From Streptomyces sp. NBC_00820 (lineage in GTDB: Bacteria > Actinomycetota > Actinomycetes > Streptomycetales > Streptomycetaceae), in contig NZ_CP108882.1 of assembly GCF_036347055.1 (NCBI RefSeq), forward strand, positions 6,250,001-6,314,000: DNA of 64,000 bases, written 5' to 3'. Under the pieces are notes generated by a model, which had not been told where the DNA came from, did not search any database, and saw nothing but the letters and a program-made list of their open reading frames with translations. The first letter of the stretch is position 1; each line of letters starts with the position of its first letter. Below, one piece after another: positions 34,209-43,645 of the stretch. A program made the translations under genes and the position numbers.

Positions 34209-35090
34209 ATGAGCATCGCCGAAGGTGGCGTCGCCGAGGGCGCCGGTGCGCAGGCCGCGGCGGCGGGGGAGTGGGAGCGGGAGCCTCACCCGTCGGACAG
34301 TCTGCGGACGTTCGGCGCGGTCGTCCAGGCCCTGCGCGAGCACGCGGGACTCAGCCGCGAGGAGCTCGGCGCCCGGGTGCGGTACTCCAAGCACACTGTG
34401 GAATCGGTGGAGTTGGGGCGTCGCATGCCGGATGCCGAGTTCGTGGAACGTGCGGAGGAAGCGCTCGGCAACACGGGTGCGCTGCGGAAGGCCGCCCGCC
34501 ATCTCAGCCGGGGGGAGGCGGGCCTCGCGGTGTGGTTCCGGCGCTGGGCCCGGCTGGAACGGGAGGCGGTCAGCCTGTGCACGTACGAGTGCCGGCTGGT
34601 GCCGGGGCTGTTGCAGTCGGAGGGGTACGCGCGGGCGGTGTTCGAGGGCACGATCCCGCTGCGCACGGACGAGGAGCTGCAGGCCCAGCTCACGGCCCGC
34701 ATGGACCGGCAGCGGACGATGCGGGAACGGCCTACGGTGCCGTTCAGCTTCATCGTCGAGGAACACGTGTTCCGGAGGCGGTTCGGTGACGTGGCTGCGA
34801 TGCGCGAGCTGTTCGACCATGTGCTGGAGCGGAGCGCTCCGCGCAATGTGACGTTGCAGGTGCTGCCGTTGGACGCGGGGTTGCATGCTTGCCTGGATGG
34901 GCCGGTGCGGCTTCTGGAGACCGTCTCGGGGCAGAGACTCGGGTACTCCGAGGGACAGAAGAACGGGCGGCTGATCTCTGACCCGAAAGAGGTGAGTGCG
35001 CTCTGCCAGCGCTATGACACACTGCGCTCGCAGGCCCTGGGCCCGACGGAATCCCGGGCCCTGCTGGAGCGACTGCGGGGAGAGCTATGA
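34209..35090 (+). CDS. XRE regulator with DUF5753
   Basis: 293 aa from ATG 34209 (AAAGGGG upstream). N-terminal HTH at about 35-90 (LREHAGLSREELGARVRYSK), then the DUF5753 C-terminal domain (CTYECRLVPGLLQSEGYARA, later VTLQVLPLDAGLHACLDGPV). A standard Streptomyces regulator, coupled by ATGA to a DUF397 partner. Confidence 0.9.
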   Translation: MSIAEGGVAEGAGAQAAAAGEWEREPHPSDSLRTFGAVVQALREHAGLSREELGARVRYSKHTVESVELGRRMPDAEFVERAEEALGNTGALRKAARHLSRGEAGLAVWFRRWARLEREAVSLCTYECRLVPGLLQSEGYARAVFEGTIPLRTDEELQAQLTARMDRQRTMRERPTVPFSFIVEEHVFRRRFGDVAAMRELFDHVLERSAPRNVTLQVLPLDAGLHACLDGPVRLLETVSGQRLGYSEGQKNGRLISDPKEVSALCQRYDTLRSQALGPTESRALLERLRGEL

Positions 35091-35278
35091 GCAGCGATAC
35101 GACAGGATTCACCTGGTTCAAGTCCAGCCACAGCGGGAGCGAGGGTGACGACTGCGTGGAGGTCGCGATCGCCGAACAGGCCGTCCACGTAAGGGACTCC
35201 AAGGATGTGAGCCGCCCGGCCTTCGTGGTGAGCCGCGAAGGCTGGGGGCGGTTCGTGGGATTCGCTTCGGGGAGCTGA
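35087..35278 (+). CDS. DUF397 small protein
   Basis: 63 aa. Family hallmarks FTWFKSSHSGSEGDDCVEVA, HVRDSKD and a C-terminal W-x-x-F-V segment. These are toxin/anchor-like partners of XRE-DUF5753 regulators. ATG overlaps the regulator stop. Confidence 0.92.
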   Translation: MSSDTTGFTWFKSSHSGSEGDDCVEVAIAEQAVHVRDSKDVSRPAFVVSREGWGRFVGFASGS

Positions 35279-35306
35279 GCGGCGAGGCGGCCGGATCACC
35301 TCATCC

Positions 35307-35339
35307 GCTCCCGCAGGTGGCTTGACCGCGCCTGCGGGA
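35307..35339. terminator. Hairpin between DUF397 and EcsC genes
   Basis: Perfect 10-bp stem CTCCCGCAGG/CCTGCGGGAG with a 13-nt loop between two convergent genes; probably bidirectional. Confidence 0.75.
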
Positions 35340-35365
35340 GTGTCGCGTCTCGCGGGGCTCGCTCT

Positions 35366-36382
35366 TTACAAAACATCGTCGGTCAGGGGTTCGTCATCCG
35401 GGTCGGTGGCCAGTGCGATCGGCAACGGAAGTCCGTACTTCTCGCACAGGAACCGGGTCTGGCAGTAACGCTGGGCGTCGGCGGCCACGTTGCCGAGGAT
35501 CGCGGCGTTCATGCCGGCGCCGATGAGGACACCCACGAACGGAACGACCTTGGCGACATCCTTGACCGGCACCCTGGCACCGTTCGGGCCCAGCTGCTTC
35601 ATCAGCTTCTCAAGGGCGGCGATGAGGCGGTGGTCCTGGCGCAGCTTCTCCGACCATCTGACGCGTCCCTTGAGTGCACTCGCCGCGCGAGCGGTCTCGC
35701 TCAACGGCTGGGCTTTGGCCGCCTGTGCCATGAAGGACCGGCGCACCAGGCGTTCGATGAAAGCCTGTTCGTCGGGGTCTTTGGCGTCGTAGCCGTAGGA
35801 GTACGCGATGCGGGCGGCGATCGACGTGCTCAGGACCTGGATGACGAGGATGTCCGCCGTCAACGCGGCGAGGGTGCCGGCGACGGGGACCATGGCCAGC
35901 AGCCCCATGGCACCCCCTTCGGCCGCTCCGACGGCCCTCCACTTGAGCGTGTTGGCGGTGAGCAGCCGGTCGCAGACCTTGATGTCCTGCTTCCGCAGTT
36001 CCGTGAAACTGCTGATGTCAACACCCTTCTTGCGGGCGAGTTCCTCCACCTTCTTCGGGTCGTTGAGTTCCAGCGCGGCTTCGTTGGTCATCTCCAGCAG
36101 CGAGACCGCGGCTCCGATCGCCGGGCGCAGGGCACTCTCGGCGATCACGTCGCCTGTACGGCGGATCGGTTCCTTGATGCCGTCCGGTACGGCATCCCTG
36201 ACCCGGCTCACGGCGCTTCCCGCGGCCTTGCCGGTGCGACTGAGCGCGGTGTTCGCCCAGTTCGGCAGACCGCGGCGGTTGCTACGGCGTTCCCAGTGCT
36301 CGTTGAGCGTCTTCCACACCTGCTCCTCGTACTCGCTCATCGAGCTTGCGCCGTCGAAGGGTGAGGCTATGTACGTGCTCAC
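35366..36382 (-). CDS. EcsC-family membrane-associated protein
   Basis: 338 aa from GTG 36382 (GGAG 8 nt upstream); ATG 36340 is the alternative. EcsC-type features: Gly/Ala-rich hydrophobic hairpins (GAAEGGAMGLLAMVPVAGTL, later VVPFVGVLIGAGMNAAILGN) separated by charged helices, with a C-terminal RYCQTRFLCEKYG. EcsC proteins are poorly understood and appear in toxin or contractile-injection contexts. Same strand as the drmMI operon but beyond its terminator, so transcribed separately. Confidence 0.75.
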   Translation of the reverse strand: MSTYIASPFDGASSMSEYEEQVWKTLNEHWERRSNRRGLPNWANTALSRTGKAAGSAVSRVRDAVPDGIKEPIRRTGDVIAESALRPAIGAAVSLLEMTNEAALELNDPKKVEELARKKGVDISSFTELRKQDIKVCDRLLTANTLKWRAVGAAEGGAMGLLAMVPVAGTLAALTADILVIQVLSTSIAARIAYSYGYDAKDPDEQAFIERLVRRSFMAQAAKAQPLSETARAASALKGRVRWSEKLRQDHRLIAALEKLMKQLGPNGARVPVKDVAKVVPFVGVLIGAGMNAAILGNVAADAQRYCQTRFLCEKYGLPLPIALATDPDDEPLTDDVL

Positions 36383-36480
36383 GGAGGTTCTCCATCTCGA
36401 CTGTGATCGCTGGGCCCACGTCCTACGTGTCGATACGTGGGTGAAATCGCAGGGGGATACCCGAAGGCGACGTGACACTT

Positions 36481-36512
36481 CCTGGGGTGGCCGCAGTTGC
36501 AACCACCCCAGG
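36481..36512 (-). terminator. Terminator of the kinase-helicase/drmD/drmMI operon
   Basis: Perfect 10-bp stem CCTGGGGTGG/CCACCCCAGG, 12-nt loop, directly after the drmMI stop at 36520 in minus sense. Confidence 0.8.
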
Positions 36513-36519
36513 GAGCGGA

Positions 36520-39500
36520 TCAGCCGTGGCGGGGGCCTTGACCGGGCGGCGGCGTGAGGGTCGAGCGGTAGGTGCCGGACTCGCCCTCGGTCAGCGGGGT
36601 CTCCAGGCTCAGGCCGGCGGCGGCCATGCGGTCGTACTCGGCGAGGATCAGGTTCTTGGTGCGGTACTCGCCGTGTGCCTTCATGTCGTTGTCGCGGGTG
36701 ACGTTGAAGGTGTCGAGGATGTAGGCGGTGTCGTCGCGGTCGATGCCGTAGAGGTGGAAGAAGAGGGCGTCCAGCTCGGCTCGGATTACGGCACGACGGG
36801 CGGGGTCCCAGCGGAAGGGGGTGCCTGTGTCGCCGAGGTCGCGGGCGAAGGGGGTCATGTCATATGAGGTGTATGTGAGTTCGAGGAGGCGGGGGGTGAT
36901 GAAGGGGGCGTGGGGGGCGAGCGTATCGGGGGTGGGGACCGGCAGCTGGCGTACCACGAAGAAGCTCATCGATGTGCCGCCGATGGACTGCCGGGCTGAG
37001 TAGTCGAAGACGAAGGAGGCCCAAAGTGCGGACAGCAGCGCTGCATACGGAGAGAGGGCGAGAAGGAACTTGTGTCCGAAGCCGTGGGCAGGGGCGACGG
37101 AGCAGATCACCGTGCGCTCGTCGCTTGCGCGGCAGACGTCGCGCCAGCCCATCACCCACTCCCGGTCCCACCCCTTCGCCGCCAGGCGGCTGCGGACGCC
37201 CGGGGCCTTGATCTCCTGGCCGGACTTGTCGAACTCGCCTGTGGGGGTGTCCTGTTCAGGGACCCAGTAGCGGGGTAGCGGGACGGCCGTTGGGTCCTGG
37301 TGCTGTTCCATGGTGAAGCGGGGGAGGGTGCCGACGGCGAGCTGCTTCTCGGTTGCGTTCTCGTACGTCGAGAAGCGGTGGTCGTAGTGGTGAAGCATCT
37401 TCGCCTCGTACAGCGGGAGCATGTGCGCTCCAGCCTTGACAAAGGTGTTGCCTTCCAGGCGCCAGCCATCGGCGATGAGGTCTTCACGGGTGCGGAACTT
37501 GTCCGAATCCGTGTTCATCATGATCATGAGCTGGAACTTCACGCCCCACGGGTTGCCGTCCGTAGCGCCTTCCTTGAGTAGCACCGGGACGCGTCGGTAG
37601 ATGCCCAGTGTGATCTCCATGTCGCGGCGGGAGCGGAAGACAGGGCAGGTGCCGGTGTTCGGGTTGAGGATCTGGATGTCGCGGCCGGTCAAGGTATAGG
37701 CGCGGTTGGTGATGTGCTCGACCTGGCGGACCCGGAAGGCGATAGAGATCGGGGCTTCGGTGGAGCCGGAGCCAGCCATGCAGAACAGGGCGAAGTTCAC
37801 GCTGTGATGGACGCCGGGGAAGACCTTCTCCTCGTTCTCGAAGCCATACACCGCGACCAGATGGCCCTGGGTGACCAGGTCCTTGAAGAAGTATTGGTTG
37901 AAGGAGTCCGTGGCGATGCCCGAGGGCACAATCTGACCGCTACGCCCTCGAGTGGCCATGGCGGTGCGAGCATGTTCCGCGAAGAGTGAGTACGTATTGA
38001 GTCGCCCAAAGGCTGTCAGCGGGAACCGCTCAGAGGTGTGCGCGAAATGCTTGAACCCGTCGTTCTTGCGCTGTTCCTCCTTGAAACTTGCGTACAGCTC
38101 GGGGTCCTCTGTAGCCAGCAGGTTGATCTTCTTGTTGCGGACCGTCATGTTCGCTGCTTCAGCGATGTCCACTCGTTTTGCTGCAAAGAACTCGCGTGCG
38201 TCTACCTGAACTTGATCCCACGGAGGGTTGCCCACAACTGCGTCGAAGCCACCTGTCCAGCCCGTCCCCCGCTGAACCCCGACGCCCGACTCCGGAACGG
38301 AGAAGACCTCCGGAAACTCCAAGTGCCAGTGGAAGAAGCTGTATTGATCCCGAAGTCGCAGAATCTCCGCATGCGTGGCATCCGGAACAGCCGACTGGTC
38401 ACGTCCACGCAGCGCCCGGAACACCTGGTCGGTCGGCGCCTCCGGTGCCCCCTCGTGCTTCGGCCAGACGAACGCCGCGCACCAGGCGTCGGCCGCGTGC
38501 AGGTCCTGGACGTAGGTGCTGGACCCGATGTGCTCGCGGTAGGCGCGTTCCTGGGCGTGGACGTCCCGCAGGGAGTCGGCGCGTGCGGTGGTGATGCGGG
38601 CCAGTTCGGTGGCGTAGGCGTCGTTGCCGGGCAGCGTGTCCGTATCGAACAGCAGCTCGTCCTGGCCGCCGCGCTGGGCCTTGTTCCGCTTGACGAGGGC
38701 CGAGGCGTACTTCTTGTCGTCGCCCTCGATCGGCTTGAACGCGTCGTCCGGAACGCCGTCGGCCAGCAGCTTCGGGGTCGCGCCGATCAGGCCGTTGCCG
38801 CGCTTGACATGGGCGTCGAGGAAGCCGAGGGGCTTGCCCGGTTCCATGGCCTCCAGCCATAGGGAGACCTTGGCCAGCTCCACGGCCATCGGGTTGAGGT
38901 CGACGCCGTAGATGCAGCGGGCGACGACCTCGTGCAGGGCGTGACGCACGGCGTCGACCGTCGGCTCCGGGTTGCGCTCACGCACCGACGCCACGCGCTT
39001 GGCGATGCGGCGGGCCGAGGCGACGAGGAAGTGGCCGGAGCCACAGGCGGGGTCGCACACCGTCAGGGACAGCAGCTCGTCGACGATGTCCTCGGCCGGG
39101 TCGGGGTGGCCGGCCTCGGTGGCGCGCTGTTCGCCACGCTTGACGGCATCGTCTATCACCGGGTCGAGAGTCGTGTCCAGCAGGCACTCGATGAGCGAGG
39201 ACGGGGTGTAGTAACTGCCCGTCGTCTTGCGGGTGTTGCCCGCGACCTCGATCAGCTCGAAGCTGCGGTCGGTCGCGGAGTGCTTCGGCTCCAGCTCCAG
39301 CAGCGACTCGTAGACCGAGCCCAGTTCCTCGGCGTCGAGGTGGCGGTAGTCGACGGGGCGCCAGCGGCGGGCGCCCGGGTCGCGGACCTGGGCGAGGTGG
39401 CGTACGGCGGCGAGCAGGGACTCGTTGGACAGCTTCAGGCCATCCAGCGGGGTGTCCGTGTCCGTGTGGGAGAACAGGCCGCCGAGGCCGGGCAGGCCGA

Positions 39501-40602
39501 GCTCGGGGCGACCGCCCTCCGTGCCGAGGGCGGCGAGGACGAGACGCAGTGCCTCGTACTGGTCGCCGTGCGCCGTGCCCTGCCGGCGGCGGGCGCGCTC
39601 GCGCAGCCGGGTCGACGAGAAGTACCATTCGTACGCGGTCCGTTGCTGCTCACCGACCTGCGGGTCGAGCAGGGCTTCACGGTCCTCGGCGACGAACACG
39701 AACAGCAGGCGGTAGACGAGGCGCAGCAGGGCGTCCCGGAGCGCCTTCGGGTCGGTGTTCTCGCGCAGCCGGGCGTTGTCCGGGTGGCGCAGGAAGCCGG
39801 TGCCGAGGACGGTAAGGGCGTTCTGCACGCCTAGGCGGAGCTGGTCCAAGGCGCGCGCCCCCGAAGTGACCGCCTCCGCACGCCACCTCTCCAGCCAGCA
39901 CCCCGAAGCCGCCGCCCCCTCCGCCACCGTGAACCGTGACGCGTGGAGCAGGCAGTACAGCAGGACGAACTCGCTGAACAGTTCGCCGTCGAAGATGGCT
40001 TCCAGGTCGAACTCGACGTACGCGGCCGTAGCGAAGGACGAGGAGTCGCGGAGCAGGCGCAGGGTGCGGCCGTTGGTGAGGACAGCCCACAGGTGGGCCT
40101 CGGTGCGGTTGAGGCAGTCCTGGAGCATGGACTGCGCGGGGACCTGGCCGGGGGCCGGGCGCTTGTCGAGTTCCTGGTTCCAGGGGATCTGATGGATCAG
40201 GGCCGGGCCGTGGCGGTGGGAGACGAGGAACCGCTTCTCCGGGTCCGAGTCGGCCGGGATGCCCGCCGTGCCGACCTCTGTCAGCGCGCCGAAGTCCAGC
40301 TTGCGGAAGAGCTGGGCGAGCCAGTCGTTGCCGGCGCGGCCGGTGGGGTCGGCGGCGGGGGCTCCGGTCGCCGGGTCTGCGGGCAGGGCGGTACGCAGGT
40401 CGCGCCAGAGCGGCTTGAGGTACTCCCAGGCGCGTTCGGCCTCGTCGCGTACGGGGACGGAGGCGGGAAGGCCGTAGTCGGCGGGCTTGGTGCCCGGCAG
40501 GTTCCGCGCCTCGGCGATGCGCAGCAGCATGTCGGCGGGGAGCAGTCCGCCGACCGTGGTGACGGCGGTGAAGGCCAGGGCGGTGCGGGTGGCGGCGGAC
40601 AT
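36520..40602 (-). CDS. drmMI: Large N6-adenine DNA methylase, DISARM DrmMI-like
   Basis: 1360 aa; ATG 40602 overlaps the drmD stop. An Eco57I/PglX-type methylase: SAM motif [13 protein letters not shown] (~518-529), [20 protein letters not shown], catalytic motif [13 protein letters not shown] (~785-795), and a long C-terminal target-recognition region. All core motifs are intact. In class 1 DISARM this subunit marks self DNA and is encoded next to the SNF2 helicase DrmD, exactly as here. A PglX/BREX origin is less likely because no pglZ or brxC is present. Confidence 0.85.
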   Translation of the reverse strand: MSAATRTALAFTAVTTVGGLLPADMLLRIAEARNLPGTKPADYGLPASVPVRDEAERAWEYLKPLWRDLRTALPADPATGAPAADPTGRAGNDWLAQLFRKLDFGALTEVGTAGIPADSDPEKRFLVSHRHGPALIHQIPWNQELDKRPAPGQVPAQSMLQDCLNRTEAHLWAVLTNGRTLRLLRDSSSFATAAYVEFDLEAIFDGELFSEFVLLYCLLHASRFTVAEGAAASGCWLERWRAEAVTSGARALDQLRLGVQNALTVLGTGFLRHPDNARLRENTDPKALRDALLRLVYRLLFVFVAEDREALLDPQVGEQQRTAYEWYFSSTRLRERARRRQGTAHGDQYEALRLVLAALGTEGGRPELGLPGLGGLFSHTDTDTPLDGLKLSNESLLAAVRHLAQVRDPGARRWRPVDYRHLDAEELGSVYESLLELEPKHSATDRSFELIEVAGNTRKTTGSYYTPSSLIECLLDTTLDPVIDDAVKRGEQRATEAGHPDPAEDIVDELLSLTVCDPACGSGHFLVASARRIAKRVASVRERNPEPTVDAVRHALHEVVARCIYGVDLNPMAVELAKVSLWLEAMEPGKPLGFLDAHVKRGNGLIGATPKLLADGVPDDAFKPIEGDDKKYASALVKRNKAQRGGQDELLFDTDTLPGNDAYATELARITTARADSLRDVHAQERAYREHIGSSTYVQDLHAADAWCAAFVWPKHEGAPEAPTDQVFRALRGRDQSAVPDATHAEILRLRDQYSFFHWHLEFPEVFSVPESGVGVQRGTGWTGGFDAVVGNPPWDQVQVDAREFFAAKRVDIAEAANMTVRNKKINLLATEDPELYASFKEEQRKNDGFKHFAHTSERFPLTAFGRLNTYSLFAEHARTAMATRGRSGQIVPSGIATDSFNQYFFKDLVTQGHLVAVYGFENEEKVFPGVHHSVNFALFCMAGSGSTEAPISIAFRVRQVEHITNRAYTLTGRDIQILNPNTGTCPVFRSRRDMEITLGIYRRVPVLLKEGATDGNPWGVKFQLMIMMNTDSDKFRTREDLIADGWRLEGNTFVKAGAHMLPLYEAKMLHHYDHRFSTYENATEKQLAVGTLPRFTMEQHQDPTAVPLPRYWVPEQDTPTGEFDKSGQEIKAPGVRSRLAAKGWDREWVMGWRDVCRASDERTVICSVAPAHGFGHKFLLALSPYAALLSALWASFVFDYSARQSIGGTSMSFFVVRQLPVPTPDTLAPHAPFITPRLLELTYTSYDMTPFARDLGDTGTPFRWDPARRAVIRAELDALFFHLYGIDRDDTAYILDTFNVTRDNDMKAHGEYRTKNLILAEYDRMAAAGLSLETPLTEGESGTYRSTLTPPPGQGPRHG

Positions 40603-43598
40603 CAGGCTTCGGCTCCGGACGCGGCGGGGGCGGCAGTGGCGGCGGAGGTCGCGGGGGAGACGGCGGGAGCCGCCTGCTGCGGCAGGTAGACGTACACGCC
40701 GAGGACGTCGGCAGGCTCCTGCGGGACGACCTTCAGACCGCGGACGATCTCCTCGTTGGCCTTGCGGACGCGGCGGTGCGAGGCGTCGAGTTCGGCGGCC
40801 AGGCGGGTGCCGTGCTCGGTGAGGTGCCCGGTGAGGTCCGGCAGGCCGTCCAGGACACGGGAGATGGCGTTGTGGGCGGCCTGCTCGTGGGTGTTGGCGC
40901 TCGCCTGGGCCGCGAGGAGGGCCGCGGCCGCGTCGTCGTCCAGCCAGCGGGCGCGTGCCGGCATGCCCTCGAAGGCGAGCAGGCGGGCGTCCTCGGCGAC
41001 GAGCTGCCGCTCGCCGGTGCGGGAGGGCAGGGTGAGGTGGAAGCGGTAGCGGACCAGGAGGAGCGTGGTGCGGGTGGTGACCGCGTCCGTGGTGACCACA
41101 CCGCAGCGGCGGGCCGGGCGGGGGCCGGGGGTGTTCGCGTCCAGCGCCGAGTCCAGGACGTACGAGGCGACGGCGCCGATCACCGGGTCGGTGCGGACCA
41201 GGGCGGCTTCGCCGCGGGCGATCGCCGGAGTGGCGCGGAACGGGATCTCGCGGTCCTCCTCGACGAGCCGGTTGCCGAGTGTGGTGGCCAGCGCGTCACG
41301 CAGGCCGGCCGGGGTGCCGCCGACCTGGGCGGTGAAGTCACCGCCGTCGCGCCCAGTGAATGTCGCAGTGCGGACCATCGCGTCCAGGTCGCGCAGCGCC
41401 TCCAGGGCGAAACCGCGGACCTCCTCGGCGCCGCCGAGCGCGGCCCGTACGGCGGCGACCTCGCGGGCCACCTCCTCCGGGTGGATGGCGCGCTGGGCGT
41501 ACTTGGAGCGGGAGGTCTTCTCCCGCTCGGCGGCCGAGTTCCACTCGCGCTCGATACGGTCGAAGGACTCCTGGTGTCCGTCGAATTCGAACAGGCTGTC
41601 CTGGCTGCCCTGCCGGCCGTGCAGCAGCAGCCACTCCACGACGGCGTCGGTGACACCGGAGGTGGTCTCGTCGGGGACGGAGACGGAGATGCCCAGGTCC
41701 TTCTTGATCTGCCGGTGCTTCTTGAACAGCACCTCCAGGACCTTGCCGTCGATGCCGTTGTCCTCACCGAACATGGTGATGACCCGCACCTGGTCGCGCT
41801 TCTGCCCGTAGCGGTCGACGCGGCCCTCGCGCTGGTCGTGGCGGGTCGGGTTCCACGCCAGGTCGTAATGGACGACGGCGTCGAAGTGGTGCTGGAGGTT
41901 GACGCCTTCGGAGAGGCAGTCGGTGGCGATCAGGACGCGGCGGACGGCCGGGTCGTCGGCCTCTTCGGCCGCCTCGGCGGCAAGTTGCTCGATACGTTCC
42001 AGACGCTGCTGCGGGGAGAGCGTGCCGGTGACGGCGGCGATCTTCGTCTTCTTGCCGAGCTTGCCTTCCAACTGCTCGGCCAGGTACTCGGCCGTGGGGA
42101 TGTAGCGGCAGAAGACGATCGGGTGGTAGCCCTCGGCGATCAGGCTCTTCAGGTGCCGGGTCAGCGCCTTCAGCTTTGCGTCGTCGGCCGGACCGGCCAA
42201 CTGCCCTGCCCGCTCGGCGAGTTCGAGCAGCCTCGCTCCGGCGGCCTCCGTCTCGGCGGCGCCCGGAGCGACGTCGATGCCCTCCAGCCGACTGTCCTCC
42301 GCGGAGTCGGATGCCACCGTGCGGCCGAGGGCGTCCGCCTCCTGCGCGGTGCGGGCGGCGGCGGACTCGGAACGCGTCTTCAGGGTCTGCGCGGCGGCGG
42401 CGGGCGAGGAGACCATCGAGCGCAGCAGCGCGATCACCGACCACCAGGCGACACGGGCCTCCCGCTTGCCCTGCTCGCCGGCCGCCTCGACGCGGTCCCT
42501 GGCATAGGCGATCGCGTCGTCCAGCAGAGCCCGGTAGGCGGGAGCCAGCTTGTACGGCTCGTCCTTCGTCTTGCGGTCGGACGGGAAGGCAGTCCGCTCG
42601 GCCAGGGAATCGTCGGCGAGGCCGTCCTCCTTGGTGAGGTACTCGCGGACGTCGGCGCGCTTACGGGCCACGAAGTGATCGGCGAGCTTCGCGCGGCCCG
42701 CCGGCGAGTCCAGGTCCAGGGTCGCCAACTCGAGCCGTACCAGGCCGAGAAGATTCCGGAACGCGGACTCCTTGCCGGAGTGCGGGGTCGCGGTCAGCAG
42801 CAGCAGGTGGCGGTCCGGGTCGGCGGAGACCTTCCGCAGCAGTTCGTAGCGGAGCTGGTTCGAGGCGGAGGACGTGGAACCCTGGGAGGGGTCGTCGGCG
42901 GCGACACAGGAGTGCGCCTCGTCGACGATCACCAGGTCGGGGCAGTGCCGTACGAAGTCCTCGCGGTGGCGGGTGGACTTGATGAAGTCCGTCGAGATGA
43001 TCGTGAACGGGTGCTTGTCGAACAGGGACTGGCCCAGCTCCAGGCCGCGCTCCAGGCGCGACACGGTGGAGGCCAGGACCAGTTCGGCGTCGATGCCGAA
43101 CTTCTCCCGCAGTTCGCCCTGCCACTGTTCGGCCAGCGCCGGCGAGCACAGCACGGCCAGCCGCCGCGCCTCGCCCTGCGCGAGCAGCTCCTTGGCGATC
43201 AGGCCCGCCTCCACCGTCTTGCCGATGCCGACGTCGTCCGAGATCAGCAGCCGCACAGTGCGCTGACGCAGCGCCATCAGCAGCGGCACCAGCTGGTAGG
43301 CGCGGGGCTCCACGGCGATCGAGGCCAGCGAGCGGAACGGGCCCGCGCCCGAGCGGAACCCGATGCGCAGCGCGGTACGCAGCAGGCCGGCCGCGCGCTG
43401 GTCGCCGAGGTCGGCCGCGTTCGGCGCCGCGAACTCGGCGGGACGCACCTCCTCGAACGCCGGGAAGACGGCCGCGACGTCGTCCTCGCTCCCGCCCAGC
43501 GGCCGCAGGACCAGCATGTCCGGGGCGCTCTCGGGCAGCACCACCCATTCGCGACCGCGGGCGGCCACCAGCGAACCGGCCGTGTACGTCAGGCTCAT
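40602..43598 (-). CDS. drmD: SNF2-like helicase, DISARM DrmD-like
   Basis: 998 aa from ATG 43598; a TTG at 43649 overlaps the upstream stop and is an alternative. SF2/SNF2 motifs: Q-region PRAYQLVPLLMAL, motif I SDDVGIGKTVEAGL (~119-128), motif II IVDEAHSC (~223), motif III LLLTATPHSG, and motif VI RHDQREGRVDRYGQKRDQ (~590-606). The C-terminal ~350 residues are helical. Gene order kinase-helicase, drmD, drmMI with overlapping junctions shows one operon. Confidence 0.85.
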   Translation of the reverse strand: MSLTYTAGSLVAARGREWVVLPESAPDMLVLRPLGGSEDDVAAVFPAFEEVRPAEFAAPNAADLGDQRAAGLLRTALRIGFRSGAGPFRSLASIAVEPRAYQLVPLLMALRQRTVRLLISDDVGIGKTVEAGLIAKELLAQGEARRLAVLCSPALAEQWQGELREKFGIDAELVLASTVSRLERGLELGQSLFDKHPFTIISTDFIKSTRHREDFVRHCPDLVIVDEAHSCVAADDPSQGSTSSASNQLRYELLRKVSADPDRHLLLLTATPHSGKESAFRNLLGLVRLELATLDLDSPAGRAKLADHFVARKRADVREYLTKEDGLADDSLAERTAFPSDRKTKDEPYKLAPAYRALLDDAIAYARDRVEAAGEQGKREARVAWWSVIALLRSMVSSPAAAAQTLKTRSESAAARTAQEADALGRTVASDSAEDSRLEGIDVAPGAAETEAAGARLLELAERAGQLAGPADDAKLKALTRHLKSLIAEGYHPIVFCRYIPTAEYLAEQLEGKLGKKTKIAAVTGTLSPQQRLERIEQLAAEAAEEADDPAVRRVLIATDCLSEGVNLQHHFDAVVHYDLAWNPTRHDQREGRVDRYGQKRDQVRVITMFGEDNGIDGKVLEVLFKKHRQIKKDLGISVSVPDETTSGVTDAVVEWLLLHGRQGSQDSLFEFDGHQESFDRIEREWNSAAEREKTSRSKYAQRAIHPEEVAREVAAVRAALGGAEEVRGFALEALRDLDAMVRTATFTGRDGGDFTAQVGGTPAGLRDALATTLGNRLVEEDREIPFRATPAIARGEAALVRTDPVIGAVASYVLDSALDANTPGPRPARRCGVVTTDAVTTRTTLLLVRYRFHLTLPSRTGERQLVAEDARLLAFEGMPARARWLDDDAAAALLAAQASANTHEQAAHNAISRVLDGLPDLTGHLTEHGTRLAAELDASHRRVRKANEEIVRGLKVVPQEPADVLGVYVYLPQQAAPAVSPATSAATAAPAASGAEA

Positions 43599-43645
43599 GA
43601 AGTGTCTCGGTTCCTTGAGGTCGGGAAGGAAGGGCGGGCGGGCCT

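Noticed and set aside
6395..43598. A BREX or Pgl system
   Set aside because: A PglX-like methylase and a kinase domain exist, but no pglZ, brxC/pglY or brxL was seen; the neighbours fit DISARM/YprA-type systems better.
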